64,000 nt of DNA from G965200765 sp965200765 (GTDB taxonomy: Bacteria; Pseudomonadota; Gammaproteobacteria; Arenicellales; JAJDZL01), in the NCBI GenBank assembly GCA_965200765.1, contig OZ241380.1, positions 1,736,001 to 1,800,000 of the forward strand, given 5' to 3'. The position numbers and the translations under genes were made by a program. Below the pieces are notes generated by a model, which had not been told where the DNA came from, searched no databases, and saw only the letters and a program-made list of their open reading frames with translations. Numbering within the stretch: position 1 is the stretch's first letter; every line of letters begins with the position of its first letter. Positions 26,628-35,698 of this stretch are shown in pieces.

Positions 26628-27953
26628 ATGCAAACGGTCGACACCATAATTGATGCACGCTGGGTCATACCCGTCGACGAACATGATTCAATATTTGACA
26701 ACCATGCGGTTGTCATCAACAAAGGAATCATTGCCGACTTGGGGCGTACCTCAGTTATAGATGCACAGTATCGCGGAATATCCCGCGTCACCCTCAAACA
26801 TCATGCGTTGTTGCCAGGCTTTGTGAATGCTCACACGCATGCGGCAATGGCCTTGTTACGCGGGTTTGGAGAAGATGTTCCGTTGAGCGTGTGGCTGAAC
26901 GAACATATCTGGCCGACCGAGGCGAAATTCATGAGTCCGCAGTTTGTGGAAGATGGAACAAAACTCGCCATTGCTGAAATGGTCCGAAGCGGTACAACCT
27001 GTTTTGCCGACATGTATTTTTTCCCTGACCGGGTCGGGGAAATTGCGGAACGATTGAAAATGCGCGCATGCATGGGAATGATTGTGATTGATTTTCCCTC
27101 GCCATGGGCGAGTTCACCTGCTGAATACCTGAGCAAGGGCATGGATCTGCATGATCAATTTGCCGGTTCCGATTTAATCTCAACCGCGTGGGCACCACAT
27201 TCACCCTACACAGTCTCCGGCAATACTCTGAAAGAAGTGGCTCGTCTGGCAGATGAGATGAGTACGCCGATTCACATGCATGTCAATGAAACTGCTGAAG
27301 AAGTGAAAAATTCAATGATAGAGTTGGACGCGTCGCCAATTGAACGACTTGGTGAGTTTGGACTGATTCAATCGAAGTTGATGGCGGTACATGCAACGGC
27401 GCTGACTGACCAGGAAATTGAACGGTTTGCGAACACAGGGGTTAGTGTGGTCCATTGTCCAAAATCGAATATGAAACTTGCGAGCGGAATTTGCCGGGTC
27501 GCCGACTTGCTGGAAGAAGATGTCAACGTCGCAATCGGCACGGATGGTGCCGCCAGCAATAACAACTTGAACATGATTGAAGAAATGCGCTTTGCGTCTT
27601 TACTGGCAAAAGTAACTTGCAGGGATGCAACCGTAGTCAATAGTTGTCAAGCAATTCGAATGGCAACCATCAACGGTGCCAGGGCGCTGGGTATTGACAA
27701 CATAACCGGTTCGCTTGAAATCGGTAAGTTTGCCGACCTGTGTGCGATAAATTTAAGCGAACTGGAAGTCTCTCCAGTGTATAATTGTATGACACAAATC
27801 GTGCATTCTGCCTCTCGCAACTTGGTGACAGATGTGTGGGTGGGCGGCAACCAGCTATTGAAAAATCAAAAGTTAACTGAACTTGACGAAGATGAAATTA
27901 GTGAACTGGCTGAATCTTGGCAACAGAAAATTCAAAAAAGCAGTTCAGAGTAA
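26628..27953 (+). CDS. mtaD: Methylthioadenosine/S-adenosylhomocysteine deaminase
   Basis: Protein of 441 residues of the amidohydrolase superfamily. Metal-binding histidines are seen in NAHTHAAM (His69, His71), in HMHVNET and in the HATALTDQE stretch; the late Asp is in IGTDGAASNNNLNM. The pattern and length fit the TRZ/ATZ group enzyme that deaminates MTA and SAH. It is followed immediately by ubiG, which makes SAH, so a salvage role fits. ATG 26628 is preferred over TTG at 26622. Confidence 0.82.
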   Translation: MQTVDTIIDARWVIPVDEHDSIFDNHAVVINKGIIADLGRTSVIDAQYRGISRVTLKHHALLPGFVNAHTHAAMALLRGFGEDVPLSVWLNEHIWPTEAKFMSPQFVEDGTKLAIAEMVRSGTTCFADMYFFPDRVGEIAERLKMRACMGMIVIDFPSPWASSPAEYLSKGMDLHDQFAGSDLISTAWAPHSPYTVSGNTLKEVARLADEMSTPIHMHVNETAEEVKNSMIELDASPIERLGEFGLIQSKLMAVHATALTDQEIERFANTGVSVVHCPKSNMKLASGICRVADLLEEDVNVAIGTDGAASNNNLNMIEEMRFASLLAKVTCRDATVVNSCQAIRMATINGARALGIDNITGSLEIGKFADLCAINLSELEVSPVYNCMTQIVHSASRNLVTDVWVGGNQLLKNQKLTELDEDEISELAESWQQKIQKSSSE

Positions 27954-28664
27954 ATGAATCGGGTAAGCGAGCCAAATATTGATTCGGCAGAAGTAGAAAA
28001 GTTCTCGTCGGCCGCCGCCAACTGGTGGGACCCCGAGAGCGAATTTCGTCCTTTGCACCAAATCAATCCCCTCCGGTTGGATTACATTGAATCGCATTCA
28101 CCCGTTGAGGGCAAACGCATTCTGGATGTCGGTTGCGGCGGTGGTATCTTGTCCGAGTCCCTTGCCCAGCACGGAGCAGAGGTTACCGGCATTGATGTTT
28201 CAGTAAAGGCACTGGATGTAGCTCGAATTCACTTGCTTGAAAGCAAACTCAAAGTTGACTACATCCTGACTACAGTTGAAGAATTTGCAAGCCGCAACAT
28301 TAACAAATTCGATATCATCACCTGCATGGAACTGCTGGAACACGTTCCTGATCCGATGTCAGTGGTCGAATCTTGTGCCAATCTTCTCAATGTCGGCGGT
28401 GACATGTATTTTTCCACATTGAATCGCAATCCGAAAAGCTGGCTATTCGGAATTGTAGGAGCCGAATACATACTCAGTCTGATTCCTCGCGGTACACACC
28501 AGTATGCCAAATTCGTCAAGCCGTCCGAGCTGAATCATTGGTGCCAGCAACATGGAGTCAGCATTCACGATATTACCGGATTGCACTACAACCCCTTTAC
28601 CAAGCACTTCAAGCTTGGCCCGGGCGTTGACGTAAACTACATGGTTCATTGCAAAAGAATCTGA
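27954..28664 (+). CDS. ubiG: Ubiquinone O-methyltransferase
   Basis: Protein of 236 residues with FSSAAANWWDPESEFRPLHQINP at residues 17-39 and the AdoMet motif LDVGCGGGILSE at 57-68, then the LEHVPDP region and the membrane-association helix region (FGIVGAEYIL). This is the UbiG pattern; it methylates two hydroxyls in ubiquinone synthesis. The ATG follows directly on the mtaD stop codon, so the genes are co-transcribed. Confidence 0.92.
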   Translation: MNRVSEPNIDSAEVEKFSSAAANWWDPESEFRPLHQINPLRLDYIESHSPVEGKRILDVGCGGGILSESLAQHGAEVTGIDVSVKALDVARIHLLESKLKVDYILTTVEEFASRNINKFDIITCMELLEHVPDPMSVVESCANLLNVGGDMYFSTLNRNPKSWLFGIVGAEYILSLIPRGTHQYAKFVKPSELNHWCQQHGVSIHDITGLHYNPFTKHFKLGPGVDVNYMVHCKRI

Positions 28665-29326
28665 AAACCGTACGACTGGTTCTGTTTGATTTGGACGGAA
28701 CCCTCGCCGATACCGGTCGCGACATGGCCAATGCATTGAATGTTCTTCTCGGCAATCATGGCAAGCCACCTGTTTCGTATGACCGAGTGCGTCCCTATGT
28801 TTCCGGAGGCACTCCTGCGCTATTGAAAATCGGCTTTGGAGTGAAACCTGAAGCGCCAGAATTCGAGAAATTGCGACAGGAATTTCTGAATATCTATGCA
28901 AACAATCTGTGCAATGAGACGATCTTGTTTGAAGGCATGCCAGAATTTCTGGAACAATGTCGCAACAGAAATGTGAAATGGGGTGTCGTTACCAACAAAC
29001 CCGAGAACTTGTCGCGAATGCTACTGGATTCTCTTGGAGTAGGTCAACAAGCAGCCAGCATCGTCGGGGGTGATACGCTTACAGTCAGAAAGCCTAATCC
29101 TGAACCCGTGTTGCATGCTTGCAAACAAGCGGAAACTTCACCTGAGTTCGCAATGTATGTTGGGGATGCCGAACGCGATATTGTTGCGGGTAAAAAAGCC
29201 GGACTTGAAACCGTCGCAGTTACCTATGGTTACATCCCGCCAGATGAGTTTCCGGATAAGTGGGGAGCGAACCATATCGCTCATTCTCCAGGACAAGTTG
29301 CGGATATTCTGTGGAATTCAAATTGA
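28649..29326 (+). CDS. gph: Phosphoglycolate phosphatase
   Basis: Protein of 225 residues of the HAD superfamily: LFDLDGTLADT at 12-22, VVTNKP for motif II, the lysine in RKPNPEP, and YVGDAERDI. The alpha-helical cap contains PYVSGGTPALL as in Gph. It removes phosphate from 2-phosphoglycolate. The start is TTG at 28649, overlapping the end of ubiG by 16 bases; the ubiG-gph pairing is common in gammaproteobacteria. Confidence 0.88.
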   Translation: MQKNLKTVRLVLFDLDGTLADTGRDMANALNVLLGNHGKPPVSYDRVRPYVSGGTPALLKIGFGVKPEAPEFEKLRQEFLNIYANNLCNETILFEGMPEFLEQCRNRNVKWGVVTNKPENLSRMLLDSLGVGQQAASIVGGDTLTVRKPNPEPVLHACKQAETSPEFAMYVGDAERDIVAGKKAGLETVAVTYGYIPPDEFPDKWGANHIAHSPGQVADILWNSN

Positions 29327-29452
29327 ATTTTCACGCGACTCTATCCGAAATGTCCGGTTGGTACGCCATGGGCTAACTTGGTGACCGGACGATAGTAACC
29401 GAGTAAAAGAACAACGAATAGTATCGGTTTGGGTACTTCACTATATTGATAC

Positions 29453-30202
29453 CTACTCATTCATAACTTCCGCGGGTATAGCAAGATTTTGCAGTTCTCG
29501 AACTTGCTCCGGGGTCAACTCAATCCACCGACCTGGCTTGAGTGTTCTTGGTAACTCGACTGGTCCATAACGTATTCGAATCAGTCGGCTAACTCGACAA
29601 TCTACAGACTCCCAGGCGCGTCGAATCTCGCGGTATTTCCCCCGTTTCAACGTAACACGGTACCATTGATTCATCCCGCTTCCGCGATGATGCTCAACTC
29701 GATCAAGTCGAACCGTTTCACGGTTTGAAATAACTCCTGTTTGAAGCTGATTCAACATTTTCCGGTTAACCTGACCAAAAACCCGACACAGGTATACTCG
29801 CTCAATTTGACAACTCGGGTGCATCAGGCTGTGTACCAGATTTCCGTTGTTCGAAAACAAAATCAAACCGCTTGTATTGATATCCAGACGACCGACTGAC
29901 ATCCACTTGCCGGCTTTGATTTCAGGCAAGGATTTCAGAAACGTCTGGCGATGCTGCGGGTCCCGATGCGTACTGACCTCGCCTTCCTCTTTGTGGTAGG
30001 CAATGATGCGTGTCTTGAACTTGCCGGATTGCGGTACAATCAGACGATTATCAATGTATACACGGCTGGAAGTTTCTATTTTGTCGCCAAGCTTGGCGAT
30101 TCCATGATCTGTACGAATTCTGCCGGCCTTGATCCACTGCTCAATTTGCCGACGCGACCCCAAGCCCAGTTGTGCGAGGTGTTTCTGAATTCGCTCACTC
30201 AA
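29453..30202 (-). CDS. rluB: 23S rRNA pseudouridine synthase RluB
   Basis: Protein of 249 residues with an N-terminal S4 domain (IQKHLAQLGLGSRRQIEQWIKAGRI) and the RsuA/RluB catalytic segment GRLDINTSGLILFSNNG, whose Asp is the nucleophile. It modifies 23S rRNA. The start is TTG at 30202. It follows scpB by eight bases, the classical scpA-scpB-rluB order. No C-terminal basic tail of the kind found in E. coli RluB is present. Confidence 0.88.
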   Translation of the reverse strand: MSERIQKHLAQLGLGSRRQIEQWIKAGRIRTDHGIAKLGDKIETSSRVYIDNRLIVPQSGKFKTRIIAYHKEEGEVSTHRDPQHRQTFLKSLPEIKAGKWMSVGRLDINTSGLILFSNNGNLVHSLMHPSCQIERVYLCRVFGQVNRKMLNQLQTGVISNRETVRLDRVEHHRGSGMNQWYRVTLKRGKYREIRRAWESVDCRVSRLIRIRYGPVELPRTLKPGRWIELTPEQVRELQNLAIPAEVMNE

Positions 30203-30210
30203 TCGAACTT

Positions 30211-30843
30211 CTAGTGGTCAAAAGCTACACGGTCTGAATCCGCTTCCGGCTCAATTCCCTCGTCAAGGTCTTCTGCACCTTGCATCACCAGCGAAATATT
30301 GTCCAGATTCTCCAGCGGCTCAACATCTTCAATGACTGGCAGATGGTCCAGTGACTCAAGACTGAAGTACTCAAGAAACTTGCGCGTGGTTCCATACAAA
30401 GCGGGGCGACCCGGCACTTGCTTGTGTCCAGTCTGCCGAATCCATTCATTGTTGAGCAATGTTCTCATTATTTCAGTCGATACGGACACGCCGCGAATAT
30501 TTTCAATGTCGCCGCGCGTCACTGGCTGGCGATAGGCGATGATAGCCAGTGTTTCCATTAACGCCCGGGAGTAACGGCGCGGACGAACCTCGGAAAGCTT
30601 CTGAATCCAGTGCGCATATTCTTCACGCGACTGAATCCGGTATCCATTGTCAATTTTCCGGATTTCGATACCGCGATTGTCGTTCTCGCGTTGCAACTCC
30701 AGCAACGCTCTTTCCACATCCAATTCTTCAGGACGATCATCTTCATCAAACACATTGCGAATCTGACTGATTGAAACCGGTATCTCCGAAGTCAGCAACA
30801 ACGCTTCAACAATATTTTTCAATTCTCTCAGCGAATATGGCAT
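30211..30843 (-). CDS. scpB: Chromosome segregation protein ScpB
   Basis: Protein of 210 residues with two winged-helix parts. The marker sequences are LKNIVEALLLTSEIPVS at the N-terminus, ETLAIIAYRQPVTRGDIENIRGV in the middle and the LYGTTRKFLEYF stretch near the end. ScpB pairs with ScpA and SMC in chromosome condensation. The ATG follows directly after the scpA stop. The last 40 residues are acidic. Confidence 0.92.
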   Translation of the reverse strand: MPYSLRELKNIVEALLLTSEIPVSISQIRNVFDEDDRPEELDVERALLELQRENDNRGIEIRKIDNGYRIQSREEYAHWIQKLSEVRPRRYSRALMETLAIIAYRQPVTRGDIENIRGVSVSTEIMRTLLNNEWIRQTGHKQVPGRPALYGTTRKFLEYFSLESLDHLPVIEDVEPLENLDNISLVMQGAEDLDEGIEPEADSDRVAFDH

Positions 30844-31668
30844 CTAGTCCCTCAATCGAAGATGAATGGGTGATTCGGCATCTGCCTGAATGGCAGTGAC
30901 AACTCGGGTATTGATCAACTCAAGTGTTGCCAGAAAGGATACGACTACACCAGCGGCACCTTCCTCCGGTTCATACAGTTCTCGAAATTCGATTTGATTT
31001 CTCAGTCGCAGTTTTGCCAAAATGGCGTTTACGCGGTCCTTGACAGAGTATGGCTCTCTCTCGAACAGCACAAATTTTTCCTCGGCCGCCAGCAACAAAA
31101 CGTTTTTCCAGGCCTTCATCAGGTCGGCCAGTTCAATTTTTTGCATGGTTTCGAACCTTTTCAATTTTTCTGTTTCAACATATGCCAGAAAAATTTCGCG
31201 ACCCAATCTTGGTCTCAAATTCAGACTTTCCGCAACTATCTTGAATTGCTCGTACTCCTGCAATCGCCGAGCAAGCTCAGCCCGCGGGTCAACTTCTTCC
31301 TCTTCATCCTCGTCTTGCTGACGCGGCGGCAAAAGCATCCTTGACTTGATTTGCGCCAATGTCGCTGCCATGGCCAGATAATTTCCTGCCAAGTCCAAAC
31401 GAATTTTCTTCATCATGTCAATATAGGCCGCATATTGGTTGGCAATTTCCGCAACCGGAATATCCACAATGTTGAACTTGTTCTTGCGAATCAAATACAA
31501 CAGCAAATCCAGAGGTCCCTCGAATCCCGTGGTAATGACTTCAAGTGCTTCCGGCGGTACATAAAGGTCTTCCGGAATCTCCCGGGACAACGACTCCGCC
31601 GCCTCCGCAAAATCAATAATTTCCCCGTTCACTGAACTAACCTCTTCAGCGATATCCGCCAATACCAA
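30844..31668 (-). CDS. scpA: Chromosome segregation protein ScpA
   Basis: Protein of 274 residues. The kleisin N-terminal segment TGFEGPLDLLLYLIRKNKFNI is at about residues 47-67, followed by YLAMAATLAQIKSRMLLP and, at the end, the winged helix (VVSFLATLELINTRVV). It bridges SMC heads together with ScpB. The start is uncertain: TTG at 31668 overlaps trpS by 23 bases and a GTG at 31632 would also leave the whole domain. Confidence 0.9.
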   Translation of the reverse strand: MVLADIAEEVSSVNGEIIDFAEAAESLSREIPEDLYVPPEALEVITTGFEGPLDLLLYLIRKNKFNIVDIPVAEIANQYAAYIDMMKKIRLDLAGNYLAMAATLAQIKSRMLLPPRQQDEDEEEEVDPRAELARRLQEYEQFKIVAESLNLRPRLGREIFLAYVETEKLKRFETMQKIELADLMKAWKNVLLLAAEEKFVLFEREPYSVKDRVNAILAKLRLRNQIEFRELYEPEEGAAGVVVSFLATLELINTRVVTAIQADAESPIHLRLRD

Positions 31669-32869
31669 TGAAACGCCGCACTATTTCCATCGTTTCATCG
31701 GCAACATCGTCGGCGTGTTCGCACCCCTCGGCAATCACTTTTTTGAGATATTCGGGATCCTCAATATAGGGTTGTGCACGTTCCGCGTGCTCATTTTGCT
31801 CATTGATGATTTCATCAATCAGCGGATCCTTGCATTCCTTACAACCAATTGAAGCAGTCTTGCACCCATCGCATACCCACTGCTTTACTTCCTCGCTGGA
31901 GTAAAGCTTATGCAAGTCCCAAACCGGACATTTTTCCGGATTGCCCGGATCATGTCGACGTACCCGTGCCGGGTCCGTCGGCATGGTGCGAACGCCGGTT
32001 CGGATCTTTTCCAAGTCATCGCGCAGATAAATCGCGTTGTTATAGGACTTCGACATTTTCTGCCCGTCCAGTCCTGGTACTTTTCGAGCTTCAACAAGGT
32101 ATGGTTGTGGTTCCGGCAACAGAATTCGACCGCCGCCCTCCATATATCCAAGCAGGCGTTCACGCTGACCAATCGACAAATTGGGTGAATTGACAACCAT
32201 GGCCTTTACATTGGCAAGTGCCTCTTTGTTGCCGGTTTCAAGATATTCGCGTCGCAATTTTTCATAGCGCACACTACCGGTTTTGCCCAGCTTTTGAATC
32301 GCCAGGTTCGCTTTATTCTGGAAATTTTCGTCGCGACCAAACAAGTGATTGAATCGTTTGGCAATTTCTCTCGTCAATTCAATGTGCGGTACTTGATCCT
32401 CGCCTACCGGAACCAGCGTTGCACGATACATCAGAATATCGGCACTCTGCAACAACGGGTAGCCAAGAAAACCGTAAGTAGAAAGATCCCGATCTTTCAA
32501 TTGTTCCTGTTGATCCTTGAAACTGGGTACTCGCTCAAGCCAACCCAGCGGGGTAATCATGGACAACAGCAAATGCAATTCGGCATGTTGGGGTACTCGA
32601 GACTGTACAAAAATGGTCGCAACAGACGGATCAACTCCGCATGCAAGCCAGTCAATAACCATGTCATAGACATTTGAAGTCATTTCCTTCGTCGAAACGG
32701 ACTTGTATTCTGTTGTCAGCGCATGCCAGTCCGCGACAAAAAAGTAGCACTCATGCTCGTGCTGAAGTTTGACCCAGGGTTTTACTACACCATGATAGTG
32801 ACCCAAATGAAGTCTTCCAGTAGGCCGCATTCCGGAAAGTACGCGATCGGGAATTTCAGTTAATGCCAT
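31646..32869 (-). CDS. trpS: Tryptophanyl-tRNA synthetase with cysteine cluster
   Basis: Protein of 407 residues, longer than the usual 330-350. Class I motifs are HLGH at 21-24 and KMSKS at 271-275. An insertion of about 70 residues separates the HLFGRD region from the KMSKS loop. After it come C314, C336, C343 and C346, spaced C-x21-C-x6-C-x2-C, close to the C-x22-C-x6-C-x2-C site that binds a [4Fe-4S] cluster in Thermotoga maritima TrpRS. The cluster is therefore predicted, not shown. The gene starts eight bases after folK. Confidence 0.93.
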   Translation of the reverse strand: MALTEIPDRVLSGMRPTGRLHLGHYHGVVKPWVKLQHEHECYFFVADWHALTTEYKSVSTKEMTSNVYDMVIDWLACGVDPSVATIFVQSRVPQHAELHLLLSMITPLGWLERVPSFKDQQEQLKDRDLSTYGFLGYPLLQSADILMYRATLVPVGEDQVPHIELTREIAKRFNHLFGRDENFQNKANLAIQKLGKTGSVRYEKLRREYLETGNKEALANVKAMVVNSPNLSIGQRERLLGYMEGGGRILLPEPQPYLVEARKVPGLDGQKMSKSYNNAIYLRDDLEKIRTGVRTMPTDPARVRRHDPGNPEKCPVWDLHKLYSSEEVKQWVCDGCKTASIGCKECKDPLIDEIINEQNEHAERAQPYIEDPEYLKKVIAEGCEHADDVADETMEIVRRFIGIGGYR

Positions 32870-32877
32870 TGTTCCAT

Positions 32878-33381
32878 TTATCCTTTAAATTCAATTCTGG
32901 TTACTCGCTGATTCTGACACTCGGCCAATAACCGTGAGACGATTCCATGTCCGGGAATTTCAAGATTTTGATCTATTTCTGCCATTGGTTCCAATACGAA
33001 ACGGCGCTCATGCATTCGGGGATGCGGCAACTGCAGTTCGGGAACTGACATTTGTACATCGCCGTACAGCAACAAATCGAAGTCGATTACTCGCGGCTGA
33101 TTGCGCAACTTGCCAGATCGAACACGGCCTAGCTCGCGTTCAGCATCCAGCAAGGCATGCAACGCCTGCAACGGTGTCAATGCTGTTGAAACGCGGCATA
33201 CCGCATTCACGTAATCAGGTTGCTTCACATCGCCAACAGGAGCGGTGGCATAGAAGGATGACGTGGCTTCAACAACAAATTGCCCGGTCATTCCAAGATA
33301 ATCGATTGCTCGGGCTACCTGGCTCTCCGGTTCGTTCAAATTGCTTCCAATACCAATATATGCAGATTGTCTTTCTTGCAA
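32878..33381 (-). CDS. folK: 2-amino-4-hydroxy-6-hydroxymethyldihydropteridine diphosphokinase
   Basis: Protein of 167 residues with YIGIGSNLNEP at residues 8-18, ELGRVRSGKLRNQPRVIDFDLLLYG in the centre and the LPHPRMHERRFVLEP stretch. This is the HPPK pattern; the enzyme pyrophosphorylates the pterin precursor of folate. The pcnB-folK order is typical of gammaproteobacteria. Confidence 0.92.
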   Translation of the reverse strand: MQERQSAYIGIGSNLNEPESQVARAIDYLGMTGQFVVEATSSFYATAPVGDVKQPDYVNAVCRVSTALTPLQALHALLDAERELGRVRSGKLRNQPRVIDFDLLLYGDVQMSVPELQLPHPRMHERRFVLEPMAEIDQNLEIPGHGIVSRLLAECQNQRVTRIEFKG

Positions 33382-33426
33382 TTTTAATCGTTTCAGGAAT
33401 AAATGTTAAACAAATCGCTTGACCAA

Positions 33427-34665
33427 TCAGCGAACCGCACGTTGTTCTTCGCCAATTTTCCACTTTTTCACCGCTTGGCTGTCAACTTCGTCAACTTTTG
33501 ACCGAAGTGTAAACAGTCGCAGTGCGGCTCTGAAGCAACGATGATTATATACGCCACTAGTCAATGGATTTTCGCGTTCCAAGCGATGTTGCAACTCCCA
33601 GATTTCAAGAATTCGGAGTCGATGATGCGCCGGAATATGTATTCTCGCTGCCTGTGCCGACAAGATTTGATTGGCAACGCGAGAACCGCGTTGTCGTGCT
33701 GGTTTTTTGTACCGAACAGAAGGGTGAAGGGACTTTTTGTACTTCGGCCACAAAATTGTTGCAAATGTATAGGCTACACTGAGTGGCTCGCCGCTTCTGA
33801 AACGCATATCCATGCTTTCAAACAGTAAACTGATCAACCTGAAGGCGGCCGGTTCGCTTGCCTCGCTGAATTTCATCGAATACACCGGAAACAGTCGGGA
33901 AAACAATCCGAAACGCATGCTCAGCTGAAAGAATTTCTGTGCATATCCACCAAACAGCAATTTTTTCAGCTCATCTGCCAACCGTGCTCTGGGTATATCT
34001 TCAAGCATGTGCGACAGCGGCTGAATGGCGGCTCCGGTGTTTGGCTCAATTTCAAAATCAAGTGTCGCCGCGAACCGAATGGCGCGAAGCATTCGAACCG
34101 GATCTTCCCGAAATCGAACTGACGGTTTCCCGATGGTACGAATTACCCGGTCCTGAATATCCCGGTAACCATTCACATAATCCAGTATGGCAAAATCACC
34201 TGCACGCAAATACAACGCATTCATGGTGAAATCGCGCCGGAAAGCATCCTGATCAATCGTACCGAACCGGTTGTCTCTCAGAATTCTGCCCCGCTGTGAA
34301 ACAGTGCGTCTTCTTCCTGACTGATTTGCGGTATTCGGCATCATCCTGTAGGTTGTTATCTCGACAGATTCACCTGAAAATCTGATTTGCACGATCAAAA
34401 AGCGTCGACCGATAATTCTGCTGCTCCGGAACAACTCCCTCACCTGTTCTGGCCGCGCATTGGTACTGATATCGAAGTCTTTGGGCGACGCGCCTCTCAG
34501 CAAGTCGCGTACACAACCCCCTACCATCTCGGCGCGGTAGCCGGCACTTGTCAACCCTGCAAGGGCCCGCTGGGCACCGCGGCTTACAGCATTCCGCCTG
34601 ATTCCATGTCTACTCGCTGAAATGATTCTTGGTTTACGACGCTTGCTCAAACCATCTCCACCCAA
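33427..34665 (-). CDS. pcnB: Poly(A) polymerase I
   Basis: Protein of about 412 residues. The nucleotidyltransferase signature MVGGCVRDLLRG is followed by DFDIST, the two metal-binding acids. RRDFTMNALYL and the RMLRAIRFAATLDFEIE segment mark the PcnB/CCA-adding group; the pcnB-folK context and basic ends favour poly(A) polymerase. The start is TTG at 34665, since no ATG lies before the conserved domain. It heads a six-gene run to rluB. Confidence 0.88.
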   Translation of the reverse strand: MGGDGLSKRRKPRIISASRHGIRRNAVSRGAQRALAGLTSAGYRAEMVGGCVRDLLRGASPKDFDISTNARPEQVRELFRSSRIIGRRFLIVQIRFSGESVEITTYRMMPNTANQSGRRRTVSQRGRILRDNRFGTIDQDAFRRDFTMNALYLRAGDFAILDYVNGYRDIQDRVIRTIGKPSVRFREDPVRMLRAIRFAATLDFEIEPNTGAAIQPLSHMLEDIPRARLADELKKLLFGGYAQKFFQLSMRFGLFSRLFPVYSMKFSEASEPAAFRLISLLFESMDMRFRSGEPLSVAYTFATILWPKYKKSLHPSVRYKKPARQRGSRVANQILSAQAARIHIPAHHRLRILEIWELQHRLERENPLTSGVYNHRCFRAALRLFTLRSKVDEVDSQAVKKWKIGEEQRAVR

Positions 34666-34735
34666 TACTCATGTTCGTTACAATATGAATCTTTGCTATT
34701 TGTGCTATCATGGAATTTATTGAAACAAGGTACTT

Positions 34736-34810
34736 GCTCCCTTCGTCTAGCGGTCAGGACGCCGGCCTCTCAAGCCGGTAACAGGGGTTCGATTCCCCTA
34801 GGGAGCGCCA
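34736..34810 (+). tRNA. tRNA-Glu (CTC)
   Basis: A full cloverleaf is visible. Acceptor strand GCTCCCT pairs with AGGGAGC, the D-arm includes TTCGTCTAGCGGTCAGGAC, the anticodon stem CCGGC/GCCGG encloses CTCTCAA with anticodon CTC, and the T-arm is AGGGGTTCGATTCCCCT. The discriminator is G and CCA is encoded. The strand-specific TTCGTCTAG element is typical of bacterial tRNA-Glu. Confidence 0.95.
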
Positions 34811-34840
34811 AAATCAATCGACAATATACTATCCGGAAAT

Positions 34841-35698
34841 ATGCAATTCACCGATTCAACCGAAGTCATGGATCAAGATTCTGTATCCAGCGTTTTCAAT
34901 GTAACAGCAAGCAGTTTCATTGAAGATGTTATCGAAAACTCCAAGTCTGTTCCAATACTGATCGATTTCTGGGCATCCTGGTGCGGGCCTTGCAAAAGTC
35001 TCACCCCCATCCTTGAATCGCTGGTTGGCGAGTACAACGGTGCGTTTCTGCTGGGCAAAGTGAATATTGACGAGGAACAGGAAATTGCCGCACAATTTCA
35101 AGTCCAAAGCGTTCCGATGGTCTTTCTGGTGTCCAACGGTCAGGTGATCGACGGATTTCTGGGTGCCCAACCCAAAGGTGTGATTCAGGAATTTCTTGCC
35201 AAACACAATATTGAGCCGAACGGTCAAAATGACATCTTGCAAGCGGATGGACAGGCCACGCAGTCATCCAAACCGGATGGTTCTGCCGACTACCTGCTGA
35301 GTCAGGCACAAACTCAGCTCCTGCAAGGCGAGATTGAACAGGCGAAGCAGACACTTGAGGAATACGAGAACAAGAACGCCCCCCGCTACAAAACACTGCA
35401 TGCAGAAATTGAATTGGCACTGCTTCGGGCACAATGCGAGCACAGCAACTCGGAACTGCGCGAAGCAGTTGCAAACAACTCGAATGACTGGAATGCACAC
35501 TACTACCTTTGCATTCAAAATTACTCTGACGGTGAAATCGAGTCCGCGCTGGATGGTCTGCTGGAAATAGTCAAAATGGCGCGCTCGTTCAATGACGATG
35601 CGGGGCGCCGCACCATGATTTTGATGTTCGATGCGCTGGGGTCCAATCACGAATTGGTCACAAAGTACCGGTCTCTTTTGGCTAGCGCCCTGCATTAG
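34841..35698 (+). CDS. cnoX: Thioredoxin-fold chaperone CnoX/YbbN
   Basis: Protein of 285 residues: an N-terminal thioredoxin domain with WCGPC at 47-51 and the cis-proline segment SVPMVFL, then a helical TPR-like half (LLSQAQTQLLQGEIEQAKQTLEEYE, NDWNAHYYLCIQNY). This domain order is that of CnoX, which guards clients from oxidation. Here a complete CGPC site is present, unlike E. coli YbbN, so a redox activity is possible. It lies 30 bases after tRNA-Glu and its 3' end overlaps xerD by four bases. Confidence 0.88.
   Translation: MQFTDSTEVMDQDSVSSVFNVTASSFIEDVIENSKSVPILIDFWASWCGPCKSLTPILESLVGEYNGAFLLGKVNIDEEQEIAAQFQVQSVPMVFLVSNGQVIDGFLGAQPKGVIQEFLAKHNIEPNGQNDILQADGQATQSSKPDGSADYLLSQAQTQLLQGEIEQAKQTLEEYENKNAPRYKTLHAEIELALLRAQCEHSNSELREAVANNSNDWNAHYYLCIQNYSDGEIESALDGLLEIVKMARSFNDDAGRRTMILMFDALGSNHELVTKYRSLLASALH

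Noticed and set aside
29351..29389. Inverted repeat GTCCGGT/ACCGGAC between gph and rluB as a terminator
   Set aside because: The loop is 25 bases and no T-run follows on either strand.
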